Shown here in pieces: positions 1-11,240 of a stretch of DNA of 64,000 nt. Every line of letters starts with the position of its first letter. The stretch's first letter is position 1. The position numbers and the translations under genes were made by a program. A model generated the notes under the pieces. The model ran no database searches. It was not told the DNA's origin and saw only the letters and a program-made list of their open reading frames with translations. Source of the stretch: Boletus sp. NGJ (lineage: Eukaryota > Basidiomycota > Agaricomycetes > Boletales > Boletaceae); the NCBI GenBank assembly GCA_019096195.1, contig JAGTXK010000138.1:186001-250000 (forward strand), in the 5' to 3' direction.

Positions 1-89
1 GCACACGCTGCCACCTCCCTTTCATGAGTCGATGATAGTCAAGGCGCATTAGTACGGCCTAGCTCCGGGTTCGACTCCCGGCTGATGCA
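1..89 (+). tRNA. 3' part of a tRNA, possibly Gly, cut by the window start
   Basis: Seen: a T-arm with a 5-bp stem (65-69 with 77-81) around the loop TTCGACT, an exact B-box GGTTCGACTCC at 68-78, then a 3' acceptor strand CTGATGC plus A at 82-89, followed at 92 by a run of eight T, the usual Pol III stop. A matching 5' acceptor strand and D-arm are not in the window, so the gene would start upstream. TGCCAC at 9-14 resembles the loop of tRNA-Gly(GCC), and the acceptor end resembles fungal tRNA-Gly, which would imply an intron of about 40 bases. I could not pair the anticodon stem, so the isotype is a guess and a tRNA relic is possible. Confidence 0.45.
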
Positions 90-490
90 CGTTTTTTTTC
101 CCTGTCTCGCATCGATCGGAAAAGCAGAAATCGAGGCCGCAACGACGCTCGCACACATTTCATTCCCCGAAACGATCCTTGCCAACGGTATAAACGTGTC
201 CGCCGAAAAAAAATGTATCACAAGGTCTAAATGGTATGTGAGGGAGCATTTCTCCCCACCCGTCGTCGCCTCAACGCAGCCGCGAGCAACACAGTCCAAG
301 TCTCGGCGGGGGTGCAACCAACGAATGGGCCAAGGATGGGACGACAAAATCGTCGAGAAATCGGGAGGCAGGGTGGAACAAAGTACATGTCCAATTAGAT
401 ACAAGGAAAGTATCAAGAAAAGATGCATAGGGTCGGTTACAGATAGAACATCGGGCAGGTCCGCTGGGAAAGGAGGCTGCATTAGCCCGA

Positions 491-2623
491 TTACGAACAA
501 GTAGTGAGGTTAAGATTCTTGAAGTTTTTGCTGCAAAACCATTCGTCATCAACCGTTGCAACGCGGCGTGATCACCTGTTGAGACTTACTTTGCGTCAAA
601 CAGACCCCAGTAACCCTGTCAACATCATGTGAATCGTTGCTATCAAACTGACCCCAAAAGACAGTTACCTCGACACCGCCGTACTGCGCAGCCTTGAATA
701 CGACGTCAGTACTCTCACGCCAGCGACCTCGAGGATATGATTACACACCTGCCATGGCTGATCGTTGTACTACAGCGCAGTGAGCCAGTGCATTTCCAAA
801 ATATCAACGGTGGAAACATACCTCGAAGAAAAAGTATTCCGTGCCGTTTTTGGTTGCTACACAATGGGATCAGTCGCGCTCCACAAGTGAATCTTCTCGG
901 AATAGTACTTGCCTTGGCAAGCGAAGCTATTGATAAAGTACTGAAAGCGACTGAGTACTGTCAACCGAGCCAACAATTTGAACAGCGTACCTGCAAGTTA
1001 GCGACGGAAGCGTCCGACGGACCATCATTCGGGTTGTAGTTGAATGTCGACGTATTCTAACCAAGCGAGGTTCAACACAATAGTGCGGTCAGCTCCAAGG
1101 GTCGCATACCGTTGGCCAACCAGTCTCGGCAATGTACATGTAAGGGCTATTGGAAAGCGCTTTGGCAGGCAGGACATTCGTCTGGTTGAAGAAGTCCGCG
1201 GTCCATCCAGCAGCATTCTCAATGCTCTGGTTCGCAAACCATGGGTGAACATTGGACATGCCATAGTCCACCGCTTCAAGCACTAGCGTGTTGAAGTAGC
1301 TTCCCGCATCAGCGTTACCAACGGGTATAGTCTTTCCCAAGTTCAACGAGGAAAGCATGCTTCGCGTGTCTTGGATCCATGGAATAAGCATGGCGGCACC
1401 TGAGACGAGAGACATTAGAACGCATATGCAACGACCACGACGGGAACCTACCTTGGTTTCCAACGGCGCCGTTGGGATCCGTTGCACCTGCGGCAGTAAT
1501 ATAACTGTTTGGCCAATCTAAGTGATGTGATGGACGTCTGCGCAGAGACACCTACTCCAGGATGAATTCATTGCCGACAGTCACGCCAGCAACGTTGGCA
1601 GCACCAAACTGCTGGAGCGCGGTCTGGATCTCTCCCCTCTGACGTTGATAAGCAGTTCCGTTGTCCGTGGACACAGGGTAATTTCCGAGCCATACACTCA
1701 TGTTGACCTTGGTGGCTTGAATAGCGTTGAGCACGAGCGAAGACTGGTTACAGTCTGCACCATAGAGACGAACGTTGGACGTGATTTGAGACATGAGCTT
1801 GAGGACTGTGAGTCAAATTCCAGAAGAAAGAATATACCACGTCAAGTACCTGTATGTCTTCAATGACAGAGTCTGTCGACCGTTGAGCATACATCACGGG
1901 GGAACAGAGGCGTGGACTTACCGAGGGTTACACCACAGTTGGGCAGTTGGGCGCCAATGGGAGTGTACGCGATACCCCAAAACATGTGCTGCAAAGCAGG
2001 GTTCTTCTGGAAGTTGCTGGGGTCATTCGTGTTCGTGCCTACAGGCCCACTCGACGACGTAGAGTTACTGTTCTTTTTCGAGAGCACGACACCAAGAGTG
2101 ACACCGACTGCAATGAGCACAGCGAGCGTCAATACGGAGCCGATGACCTGGGATGGCCACGTGAGTCTAGGTTGCGACAGAGAGGGAGTACTGACAATGA
2201 ACTTGGACCGTCTGTTGGACTTTTGAGTCTTCTCGAGCCACTCGCTATTGCGAGGGACCTCCAAGTTCTCGTACGGGTTTGCAGACGGCATGTAGGGTGC
2301 TTCGGCGAAACCAGAGGGTTGGGCGTTTCGAAAATTCGGGTTGGAAAGGTCTGTTGTCGAAGGGAAGGGTGAAGGAGCGTGGATGCCAGGCTGGCTTTCA
2401 ACGGGCTGCGCAGCAGTCAGTAGGCGTTGAGGAAAGAGAGATGGTGGTAGTGAAAGTGAAAAGAAGGGAGGGGAGATTCCAACGGTAATTTGTACTACAT
2501 GATATATATTTGCCCTAGGAACAAACATACCTGGTCTTCGTAATAATTTTGCATCTCCGGGGTGGATGGGTTGTCACGGTAGGATGGCACCTGGCGCATC
2601 ATGTAGTCCTCACCACGCTGCAT
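491..2623 (-). CDS. GH17 glucan endo-1,3-beta-glucosidase, membrane-anchored
   Basis: Family 17 glycoside hydrolase acting on cell-wall beta-1,3-glucan, of the fungal BtgC type. Seen from the N-terminus: a polar Pro/Ser-rich cytosolic tail, one membrane segment (VIGSVLTLAVLIAVGVTLG, near 2100-2160) followed by a Ser/Thr-rich linker, which gives a type II signal anchor; then FWGIAYTP and the GH17 core. VTVGNEF (near 1575) carries the proton donor Glu and YIAETGWPT (near 1120) the nucleophile Glu. Further short exons give NGTEYFFFE, YNDQPWQ, YGGVEGYWGLF and end NLNLTTCS-stop at 491, which matches the family C-terminus. At least seven small introns. The start at MQRGEDYMM is the first Met of the exon seen; an extra 5' exon is possible because a good acceptor lies just upstream of it. 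Confidence 0.88.
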
Positions 2624-3131
2624 TGCAAACTGAGGAAGGGAAAGAGTAGAGGACAAGAGGGAGGACAGACGCCGGCCGTAATAACGAGTGCTAATTCGGA
2701 TATGACATTGCAGTGCCCCTCGCAGCATTATTTCTGTCTCGCATAACGCAGGCCAACTCATTTGCTCGAGGCGTTCAGCCCAAAGTACAGTACAAAAAAG
2801 GGCCAGACTCGCAAGTTGACCTCTCCGCAGCAGTTTCCTATCGACATACGTGAGAGTCGTGTCGTGACTGCGGTATCGCCGTCAGTCGTATTTTTGGGAG
2901 CTAGGAATATATATTAATACTGCCATCTGTCAATGTCCTAGGCTATCGATACTAGACTAGAGCGACGGGAACGAAAAATCGAGGCACCGCGCAGAGAAGC
3001 GAGGAAGAAAGCTATGCAAGAACGGCTGGCACGACCAGCCTCCTCGACAGATCAGATAGAATTATTAATGGTCTGACGCGGATCGTTTCGCCACTCGCGG
3101 GATTGAATCATCTTTTTGTTTTACTGCTTCG
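2624..3131. other. Intergenic, promoter side of the GH17 gene
   Basis: About 500 bases between the GH17 start and the presumed end of the RhoGAP gene, both on the minus strand. It holds an AT-rich stretch (near 2908-2920) but no protein similarity I recognise. It presumably contains the GH17 promoter and possibly a short untranslated or coding 5' exon. Confidence 0.5.
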
Positions 3132-4878
3132 CTAGGTGCTCATGTTAGCCCCTGGGGAAAGCCGCTCCGGGAGAGGTGTATGTGGTCTTTGCTTCCTCAA
3201 CAGCCTGGAGCGGTTCCCGTCATCGTCGGTGCTACTGCGTTGGGATGGTAGGGTTCGGCTGCGATTAAGGGAGGCAGATGTTGGACTGCCTAGGTTGGAT
3301 ACAGGCCGTTCGGCAACAGGAGAGAGCTGCGCCGAACCCTGTGGTGGTTCTAAACGATCAAAGGAGTCTATAACAGATGGGGCGATCCCATCAGAAATGG
3401 AAGCACGGGATGAAAAATGTCAAGGTTTCGGTGGAGGAGGACAGGGGGAAAGAGTCGGTGTTTAGCGACGTGGAAGGGTAAGGCGCGGTGGCGCAGATGA
3501 GGGTAACCCACCAAGAGGTTCGTGCGTTGTGCGCCGGCGGGTGACGCGTCGGTTGTCTTTTCCAACGAGCTTCCACCCATCTACGGATGGGTGTTCGTCA
3601 TCGGAGCTGGGTAGGACAAGATCGGGATCGTCTCGGTCATGTAAAGGATGGGGATGAGGGCGGGGTGGTGGACGCCATGAGGAGGAAGGACCTGAGCGTG
3701 GTGGTGGTGGTATGTCGAGGAGGAAGGAGTCCTGTTGATCGATGAGGAACTCGAGGACCTTTTGGCTGAGTTGATGTTCGCCGGGGGAAAGCTCGTGGTT
3801 AGGGTGAGAGATGAGGCCGGGACGAAAGATGACGGCGAGATCTGAGGGAGGGGGTGAGGAACGAAAGGATGAAGAGAGGGTGACGGACTGGCAGGTGTCA
3901 TGAGATTCTTGTCCGACTTGCGTGCGAAGACGGACAAGAGGTCGAGGAGGTAGAGGAGGAGGTACTGATTGGCTCTGGGCATGCGGGCGATCAAGTTCTT
4001 GTAGGTGACGACGACGTTGTCATGGTTGAACGGTTGCCTTGCTGGTGGGGGATTAGGGGTTGAGATGGGGATTGTCGAGTGGGTACGCACCGAGAACGTC
4101 TCGAAACTTGAGGGACAGATGAGGGATGTGGAGAGGGAGAAGAGAGAGAGGACTCACGTCGTGGTACATGTCATGGGGGATGACGGGTTCCTGAATGAAG
4201 GAGAAGTAAGGTGAGTGGAAAGTGGGACGGACGGAACTTACGGGCATCTGTGTGAGGTAGCGTCGGAAAACGCTGGCGACGTCGTGTGTGGTGTAGTGTT
4301 CGTTCTTCCAGTCGAGGGATTTTCCGTACTGGGGAAAGGTGTGAATGGAAAGGGAGGGGAGGGGAGGGGGGGGACTACGTACGCGGGGGGGTGTCTCAAA
4401 GGCAGCCTGGAGGTCGCGCATGCGTTTAGCGGAGCCGTTTACACGGAATGTGCCCGGGACCTCTGTGGCTGTGGAGGATGAGTGGGGGTGAAGACAACGG
4501 GAATGGGGCAAGTACCGTTTTCCTTGAGATAGAGACCGCTGCGGGGGTGGGGTGAGGTGAGCGGGGGAGAGAGGGGGGGACAAGGACGGACCACTTTGCG
4601 ACGACGACGGGGATGTAGCCCCATACGTAGAGGTCGCCGTTTGCGTTGGCTGTGGATATCTGCACGCTGGCGCGTCTGAGAGAGTCCTTGAGAGGCTTTG
4701 CGAACACGGGGTGGTGGTCGGTGGAGGGCGCTTGGGAGGGGTGAGGAGGAGGAGGAGGAGGAGGAGGAGGGAGAAGAGCGAACGTACGGGGGAACTTGTT
4801 TGATGATTTCTGTGCGTGTGTGAACTGGGACCACCATTTGAGGAGGGAGGCTTTGGTAGGGGGATTGTCGGGCACCAT
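3132..4878 (-). CDS. RhoGAP domain protein, Sac7-like
   Basis: GTPase-activating protein for Rho-family GTPases. Start is the ATG of MVPDNPPTKASLLKWW (4878); the reading frame upstream has no ATG. Exons in order encode an N-terminal helical segment, ANGDLYVWGYIPVVVAKW, GLYLKENG, TFRVNGSAKRMRDLQ (with the arginine-finger region of RhoGAP), TTHDVASVFRRYLTQMP, EPVIPHDMYHD, FRDVL, RMPRANQYLLLYLLDLLSVF, KSDKNLMT and DLAVIFRPGLISHP, all in RhoGAP order. After the domain a Ser/Pro-rich tail follows. One frame stops at 3462, but a further open stretch (NRSRTLPSQRSSTDD, ending at 3132) has the same composition and is joined if one more intron is spliced; that tail is inference. Six or more introns, one carrying a GAG microsatellite. 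Confidence 0.85.
4743..4770 (+). repeat. GAG/CTC trinucleotide microsatellite in a RhoGAP intron
   Basis: About nine uninterrupted copies of GAG on the plus strand, lying between two RhoGAP exons, so it is intronic and free to vary in length. Confidence 0.8.
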
Positions 4879-4939
4879 GACGGACGAGGGAAGAGGCAAT
4901 GGAGCACAGCCACATAACCAGATTCAGTTCCGTGCCACC

Positions 4940-7474
4940 ATGTCCACCCTCTACGTCAACGTCGGCACCGTCGCCGCGCTTACCGCGTTTGGTCTTCTCC
5001 TCCGTGCCCGTCTCGCCGCCCCGAGCCCGCTCATCACCGATTGTTCCCACGTCGCCCGCAGCGCCGACGACGCCGAATTTGACGAGCACGACGTCGTCAT
5101 CGTCGGCGGAGGTACGTCCGACGATCACCGCCCCGACCCCCCGCCTCATCCCTGTTTAGGCACCGCCGGCTGTGTCCTCGCCGCCCGTCTCTCGGAGCGT
5201 CCAGACTTGCGCGTCCTCCTCATCGAGGCCGGTCAGAGGTTCGTTTTCTCGTCGTCGTCGTCGTCGTCGTCGTCCCCCTCCTCGACGTCCCCCACAGCGG
5301 AAACGCCCTCGCAGAGAGCAGAACACCAGCCGCGTTCGCACAGCTCTATCATGGCCCACACGAGTACAACCTCTGGACAGAGCCGCAGCAACATGCCGCC
5401 AACAAGAAGCGATTCTGGCCTCGCGGTACGTCTTTTCCCTCTCCCCCCCCCCTTCTCTGCTCACGCCCACCCAGCCCGTCTCCTTGGTGGATGTACGTAC
5501 CGTCTTCGTTCCCCCATCTACCCCCTAATCACTTCCTCAAGGCTCTGCCATAAATGCCCTCATGTACGTCCCTTTTCTCGTCTCTCTCTTTCCTACCCTC
5601 ATCCCCCACAGGGCCCACTACGGCGCACCCTCCGACTATGACGAGTTCGCCACCATCGTCGGCGACGAATCTTGGTCCTGGAAAAACTTTGAAAAGTTGG
5701 TGCCCTCGTGGCCCTTTTTTCTTTCCACGCTCACCGCCTCCAGGTACTTTCGCAAGTTTGAAAATTATAGCCCAGACCCCAGGTTCCCACACGTCGACGC
5801 CTCTCTCCGTGGCTCATACGGCCCCGTCACCGTCGGCTACCATGCCCACATCTGGGAGGGGAGCCCCCTCTTCGTCGACGCCGCCGTCAATGCAGGTGTC
5901 CCCTTCAGTCCCGACTTTACCACCTCAAACGGAACACTGGGCACCAACAAGGTACGTCCCCACTCCCTCTAATCCTCATCATACATCATCTCTCCCCATT
6001 AGATCAGTGAGTTCTCTCCTTCTTTCACCCACAACTCCCTCACCTTTTCCCAGTGACGTACATCGACAGCCACGGTCGACGTGTCTCTGCCGAGTCAGCC
6101 TACCTCACCCCTCACGTCCTCGCCAGACCCAATCTCAAAGTCGTCACCCTTGCCCGTGTCACAAACATCCTCTTTGATTCGTCCTCCGGTACCCCGCGTG
6201 CCGTCGCCGTCGAGTTTGCCAACTCAACCAACCGTGCTTCCCGCTTCCGTGCCAGGGCACGCAAGGAAGTCATCGTCTGGTATGTCCCTCCCCTCGCCAT
6301 TCACCCAATTCCTCATTCCTCCACAGCGGTGGAGCGATCCATTCTCCCCAAATCCTCATGCTCTCCGGTATCGGTCCTGCACCTCTCCTCAAGAAACACA
6401 ACATCCCCGTCGTCATCGATTCCCCCGGCGTAGGCGCCAATCTTCTCGACCACCTTGCATTCCACTTGCGTCTCAAAGACAAGCGTGGCGTGTCCCTCAA
6501 CTTCACGAAACCATACGACTTGACCAGTGCTTACAGGCTCTTGAGCGCAATTGCACAATACCAGATATCTGGAACAGGTCCCCTCTCCAGCAACGTTGGC
6601 TCTCCTTTCATACCCCCCTTTTGACCAGCTTGCTAACTCGACCTAGGTTGGAGAAGCGGCCGCCTTCTTCCGATCAGACGACCAGAAGTTGTTCCCTCCT
6701 GCGGAATACAACAATGACATCGAGGACACCACCTCTGCTCCAAACGCACCCGATATCGAGATCGTACTTGTCCCCGCCGTTCTCGAGGATCACGGCACTC
6801 CATTGGAAACCGGGTTGCACGGATATACCCTCGTAACCACTCTCTTGCGGCAAGTATCTTTTTCTTCTCGGACGCGTCCAATACCGACCCCGTCCTCAGC
6901 CCGACGAGCGCTGGCACCATTCGAATCAAGTCCGCAGACCCTTGGGATGACCCCCTCATCGACCCAAAGTCGGTCTTGGCTCCCTTTTCCTCTCCCCATC
7001 GCTCACCAACGTCCTCAGCTACCTCGCTACTCAACATGATATCGATACACTCATTCGTGGCGTCCGTGGGGCATACAAGATCGCCCATACAGCGCCTTTG
7101 ACTGACATTACTGAAGTCGGCTCCACTCACCCGCTTCTCGACCACCACTTTGACCGTTTGAGCGACGACGAACTCGGCGAGGTCATCAGGAACAGGGCAG
7201 AGACCCTCTACCATCCGTTTGGAACTTGCGCCATGGGCAAGGCGGGCAACCTGGCCGCAGTCTTGGACCCGCAGTTGAGAGTCCGGGGTGCCCTCGGTCT
7301 CAGAGTCTGTGACGCGTCTGTGTACCCCAAGTTGGTCTCGGGCCACACGGTGAGTCGTTCTGTCATGCGTCTCCGACGACGCTGGTTCACCAATGTGATC
7401 AGACTGCTGCTGTCCTCGCCGCTGCGGAAAAGCTGGCGGATATCATTAAAGCGGAATATCCCGCCACTGTCTAA
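4940..7474 (+). CDS. GMC-family FAD oxidoreductase (alcohol oxidase/dehydrogenase)
   Basis: FAD-dependent oxidoreductase of the glucose-methanol-choline family; substrate (aryl alcohol, choline-like or other) cannot be told. Start at MSTLYVNVGTVAALTAF, which gives a short hydrophobic N-terminus before the dinucleotide fold. Seen in order: VVIVGGGTAGCVLAARLSE (split by an intron after the third Gly), LLIEAG, an ARPNLKVVT segment, the second GMC signature GAIHSPQILMLSGIG, GVGANLLDH, YHPFGTCAMG with the catalytic His, VCDASVYPKLVSGHT, and a final helix AAEKLADIIK before the stop at 7472. About ten introns, one with a GTC microsatellite. Divergent from the RhoGAP gene with only 61 bases between start codons. 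Confidence 0.9.
5248..5274 (+). repeat. GTC trinucleotide microsatellite in a GMC intron
   Basis: About nine tandem GTC copies lying in the intron after LLIEAGQ of the GMC oxidoreductase gene. Confidence 0.8.
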
Positions 7475-7562
7475 TCTGTCTAACATGTCCAATCATCACT
7501 GCTCCATCATGTTTTCGTGGTACATGGCTCTCCTGGATGTTTACTTTACCCATGTGTCAATG

Positions 7563-9133
7563 TCAGTTGTGTATGCGCAAGAACGGCCAGACGGCCTCCT
7601 CTTTTGGTGTCCCAGTAACACCGAGCACGGCATATTGCCCACCCATACCGAGGGGTTCCACGAGTCGATTGACGCTCTCCGCAATCGCCGTCTTTCTCTC
7701 CTCGGTGGGGGCAGCCTTGATCAGACGATCAGCCCGCAGTTGGACACCCACTTGGTTGAGGAACGTGCCCTGCGAGAGCGTCCCATGGGGTGTGACTAGG
7801 CGCGAGGACTGACCGAGATCCGAAAGCACCTCTTTCAAGAGGGCAAAGTCGACGTTGGCGGTCACGTCACATTCGCCCGGACGATGAAACACGTCGACAA
7901 TCTCGTGTTCTTTGAATGCCTAGCGTCGGGTCAGCAACGCGATGATGACGCATGGGAATACGCACCCGCAACGAGTTTCCGACTGCTTTTTCGGCGCCAT
8001 AGTCGATGATGAGGGCACATCCACCCCCGTCTCGGCCTTTAGAAGGGGAGAGCAGCTCGGCGATCTGTCGGGCGACTTTGACGGACGCGCCAGAGACTTC
8101 GATGCGGGAGCCGACGGGGAGGGCTGCGAAGCGCGGAGAGGCGTGTCCGAGGAGCATCGAAGATGCGGTCGGCGTTGGGGAGAGCACGCGGGTCCACCGC
8201 GGTGAGAGGGGTTGGAGAGGGGCCGTGCTGGAATTGGGGTGATGGGTGAGGACGGTGGAGGACGGGCGGGCGTAGCGTACGCTTGGGTCGTTGGCGGGTG
8301 CGATGAGTACTTCGTGCCATCCACGCACCGTTTTCTGCGCGCGGGCGACAAGGGATTTGAGCGATGACACACAATGTGGGGAGGGAGACAAACCTCGATG
8401 ACGTGCACGGGGAGCGCGTCAAAGAATTCGTGTGCGACGAGCATGGTGAAGCGGTCGTTGCGGTGGGTGATCTGGTCGAGGGCGTCGTGCCAGGAGAACG
8501 CGACGCGACCGTGTTCGTGTGCGGTACGGAGGGTCGTGCGTTGGAGGGCGCGCATGGCGGGGCTCGTCTCGACGAGATGCACGCTGTCGAGTTTGTCTCG
8601 TACGGCTGGGAGCTGGCGGACGACCTAGAGGGGTACGGGTGAGCGAGAGAGAGGTTGGAGGGAGAAAGACGGACCCGTAGCATGTCGTCCATGAGTGTCC
8701 CACGTCCCGGACCGAGCTCGACTATCCGAAATGGCTTCGAGCCCGCAGACATCCACCGCCCGATCATCCAGAGGGCCAGTACCTGTCGTGCGTCGTGTCA
8801 GGCGCACGGTTGGGGGGGGGGTAGGACGGTCGCGCACCTCGCCAAAGACCTGGCTGATCTCTGGGCTGGTGGTAAAATCACCGCGTGAGCCAAAGACGGG
8901 ATGGGAGGTGTTGAAATAGTAGCCATGGACTGGGTGAGAGAGACAGAGCTGGGTGTAGGTCGCAAAGGAGAGCGGACCGGTTGCCTGTGGAGGGGGTGAG
9001 TCAGAAGTTGGAGAGGAACGAAAAGAGCACTGGCCTTGATGCTGTCCAGCATGAGCTTTTCGATTTCCGTTGGCCCATGACTGGTGTGGAGTCGTCTTGG
9101 AACAAGCCATCGCGAGAGTCTGGCGAGTCTCAT
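7563..9133 (-). CDS. NDUFAF7: NDUFAF7-like mitochondrial protein arginine methyltransferase (MidA family)
   Basis: Family member of the S-adenosylmethionine-dependent methyltransferase that modifies an arginine of a complex I subunit during assembly in the mitochondrial matrix. Start MRLARLSRWLVPRRLHTS is rich in Arg without acids, a good import presequence. Seen: LSFATYTQLCLSHPVHGYY, then GDFTTSPEISQVFGE, the SAM motif FRIVELGPGRGTLMDD, HLVETSPAMR, and LVAHEFFDALPVHV, all diagnostic of the MidA/DUF185 family in the right order. The C-terminal exon includes DVTANVDFALLKEVL and a GTFLNQVGVQLR segment and stops at 7563. About six introns. The gene converges on the GMC gene (88 bases between stops) and diverges from eIF6 (98 bases between starts). 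Confidence 0.92.
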
Positions 9134-9231
9134 CTCGAGTCAACCGGTGCCGCGTCCAAAATTTCGCACAAGAAAAAGTTATATCTAATCAGCTCCTCTC
9201 CACCCAACTCTCATCTACCTCTTCCTCCACC

Positions 9232-10169
9232 ATGACCACCCGTGCGTACACCTCTGATCAACGCGCGACACACATCTAATTTATCTCCAGGCGTCCAATT
9301 CGAAAACAGCAGCGACGTCGGCGTCTTTGCCAAACTCACCAACAGCTACTGCCTCACCGCCGTGCACACCTCTGCTAACTTTTACTCTGCATTCGAGGCA
9401 GAACTCACCGATGTCATCCCCATCGTGCACACCACCATCGGAGGCACCCGCATCGTCGGTCGTCTGACTGCAGGTAAGCTGATCCCCGCTCGCTCGCTTA
9501 TCTACGAGACCCATCTTGCAATCGACAGGAAACAGACACGGTCTCCTCGTCCCCTCGACGACCACAGACCAAGAACTCCAGCACCTCCGGAATTCCATCC
9601 CAGATGGAGTCGGCATCCAGCGCGTCGAGGAGCGTCTCTCCGCTCTTGGCAACGTTATCGCCTGCAACGACTATGTCGCACTCGTCCACCCCGACGTCGA
9701 TCGCGAAACAGAAGAAATCATCGCAGACGTCCTCAAGGTCGAGGTATTCCGGCAAACCATCGCTGACAACGTCCTCGTCGGAAGTTATTGTGCCATCACC
9801 AACCAGGGCGGTCTCGTGCATCCCAAAACGAGTATACAGGACCAGAACGAGCTGAGTAGTTTGCTCCAGGTCCCCTTGGTGGTAGGTAGCTGTGATTGTT
9901 TCGCGATCCCATCTATCTAACTGTCTAAAGGCGGGTACCGTCAACCGTGGCTCGGACGTTATCGGTGCCGGCCTCGTCGTCAATGACTGGTGTGCATTCA
10001 CCGGCCTGGACACGACCGCAACAGAGATCAGCGTGATCGAAGCTGCCTTTAGTATGTCCCCATTCCTGCCGATCCTCGCTCGCTCACCGCTCGTCCAGAA
10101 CTACAAGGTCAAACATCGTCTGCTGTCATTGGAGAGATGCGCGACTCCCTCATCGACAACTGGGCATAG
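9232..10169 (+). CDS. TIF6: Eukaryotic translation initiation factor 6
   Basis: eIF6 binds the 60S subunit, takes part in its late maturation and blocks joining to 40S until released. About 245 residues, the normal family length. Exon 1 is only ATG ACC ACC C; the next gives [18 protein letters not shown], followed by the fivefold repeated pentein modules: [64 protein letters not shown] and [19 protein letters not shown]. The end [19 protein letters not shown] is recovered by splicing after GCC TTT A. Five introns. Identity is certain. Confidence 0.97.
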
Positions 10170-10322
10170 CACAAATCGTCTGTTTTCTCCATCTGCTGTC
10201 ACTTTTATACCTGGGTCTGTATCTCCTCCGTCACGCGCTACCTCGCTCCTCTTGCTCGCAATCTTTGTATCCCTATACGCATCACGTTGTTGGAATAATA
10301 GAGAGTGTTCAAAAGGGACATG

Positions 10323-11131
10323 TCATAGTAAACCTCGACTCTTTGCGATGCCTTTCCAGCCGTTCAGAATGTATGACCCATACAGCGACACCTCTCGCAC
10401 CGCCTCCTCCGCTGCTCCCGAATGCTCGAGGAGGCCGTCGAGAAAATATGCTGCCGTGTTGGGCGACGTGAGTTGGTGCAGCTCAGCTGCGAGGTATATA
10501 CCCGACACGGTCGCACGACGGGTGTACCACGCCATCTAGACGATCAAACGTGTGAACGAACCAGCACGTCGTCCGAGCGGAACCCTCTACGCACCTCCTT
10601 TGCATGGGGTTCGGCGATCCAGCACGCCTGATCCGCGACACGCGCGGCGTGCGCGAGAACGGGGGACGGATCAAGTGGCAGGATGCTCGACGACGTCGCG
10701 AGCAAGGCGAGTGCCTGGTAAAGTCGGGGAATGAAGACGAGCGAGCGACGAAAAGACGTACCTCGGGGAGGTGCTCGAGCACCGGTTCGTTCATCCGCAG
10801 TCGGGCGTGTAAAACGTCCCGCATGGGTGGCGTCGTGCTGGCGTCGTCGTGGTCCCGCCTCATCCGACACCGCGCATCCTCCAACCACGCATCGACGAGC
10901 TTACGACGCGCGTCGTCGCCGGGTCCAAAGAGCGCCGTCACAGCGCCGTCCGCAAGCGGCTCCGAGTGCGGGCGTGGCAGATCGAGCACGGCGCGTGCCA
11001 GTGCTGTCCGGGTGAACCCATGCGTCTTGACGAGCGGGACTGCGAGCTGTAACAACCGCGCGCTGTTCGTCGTGTCGTGTTAGCGTTCAGCGCCGTCGGG
11101 ACGAAACTTGCCTTGTGGTAGTAGTGGTCAT
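10323..11131 (-). CDS. COQ9: Ubiquinone biosynthesis protein COQ9
   Basis: Lipid-binding protein that supports COQ7 hydroxylation in coenzyme Q synthesis on the mitochondrial inner membrane. Seen: [19 protein letters not shown] (the TetR-like N-terminal helices), a charged middle part with the exon [18 protein letters not shown], then [20 protein letters not shown] and a C-terminal helix with a short tail. The start MTTTTT is joined to ARLLQL only if a GC donor (AG|GCAAGT) is used, giving a GC-AG intron. No strong import sequence is visible at this start, so an upstream start or a weak signal is possible. Convergent with eIF6 (153 bases) and divergent from eIF3j (109 bases). Confidence 0.88.
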
Positions 11132-11240
11132 TTACGACGCCCGAAAAAGGAACTGTGTGCGTGTCGAGACGCCTCCGCAAAGATAAGCTGAAACCCTTTT
11201 ACCACTTGGATAATCGCTCGCTCGACGAAACAGCAAAAAC

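Noticed and set aside
85-504. Open frames of 90-150 codons on both strands to the left of the GH17 end
   Set aside because: They have no recognised domain, overlap each other antisense, and the 3' exon of the GH17 gene covers the right part.
5156-5528. Arg-rich and Ser-rich frames around 5250
   Set aside because: They are translations of the GTC microsatellite and of GMC exons in wrong frames.
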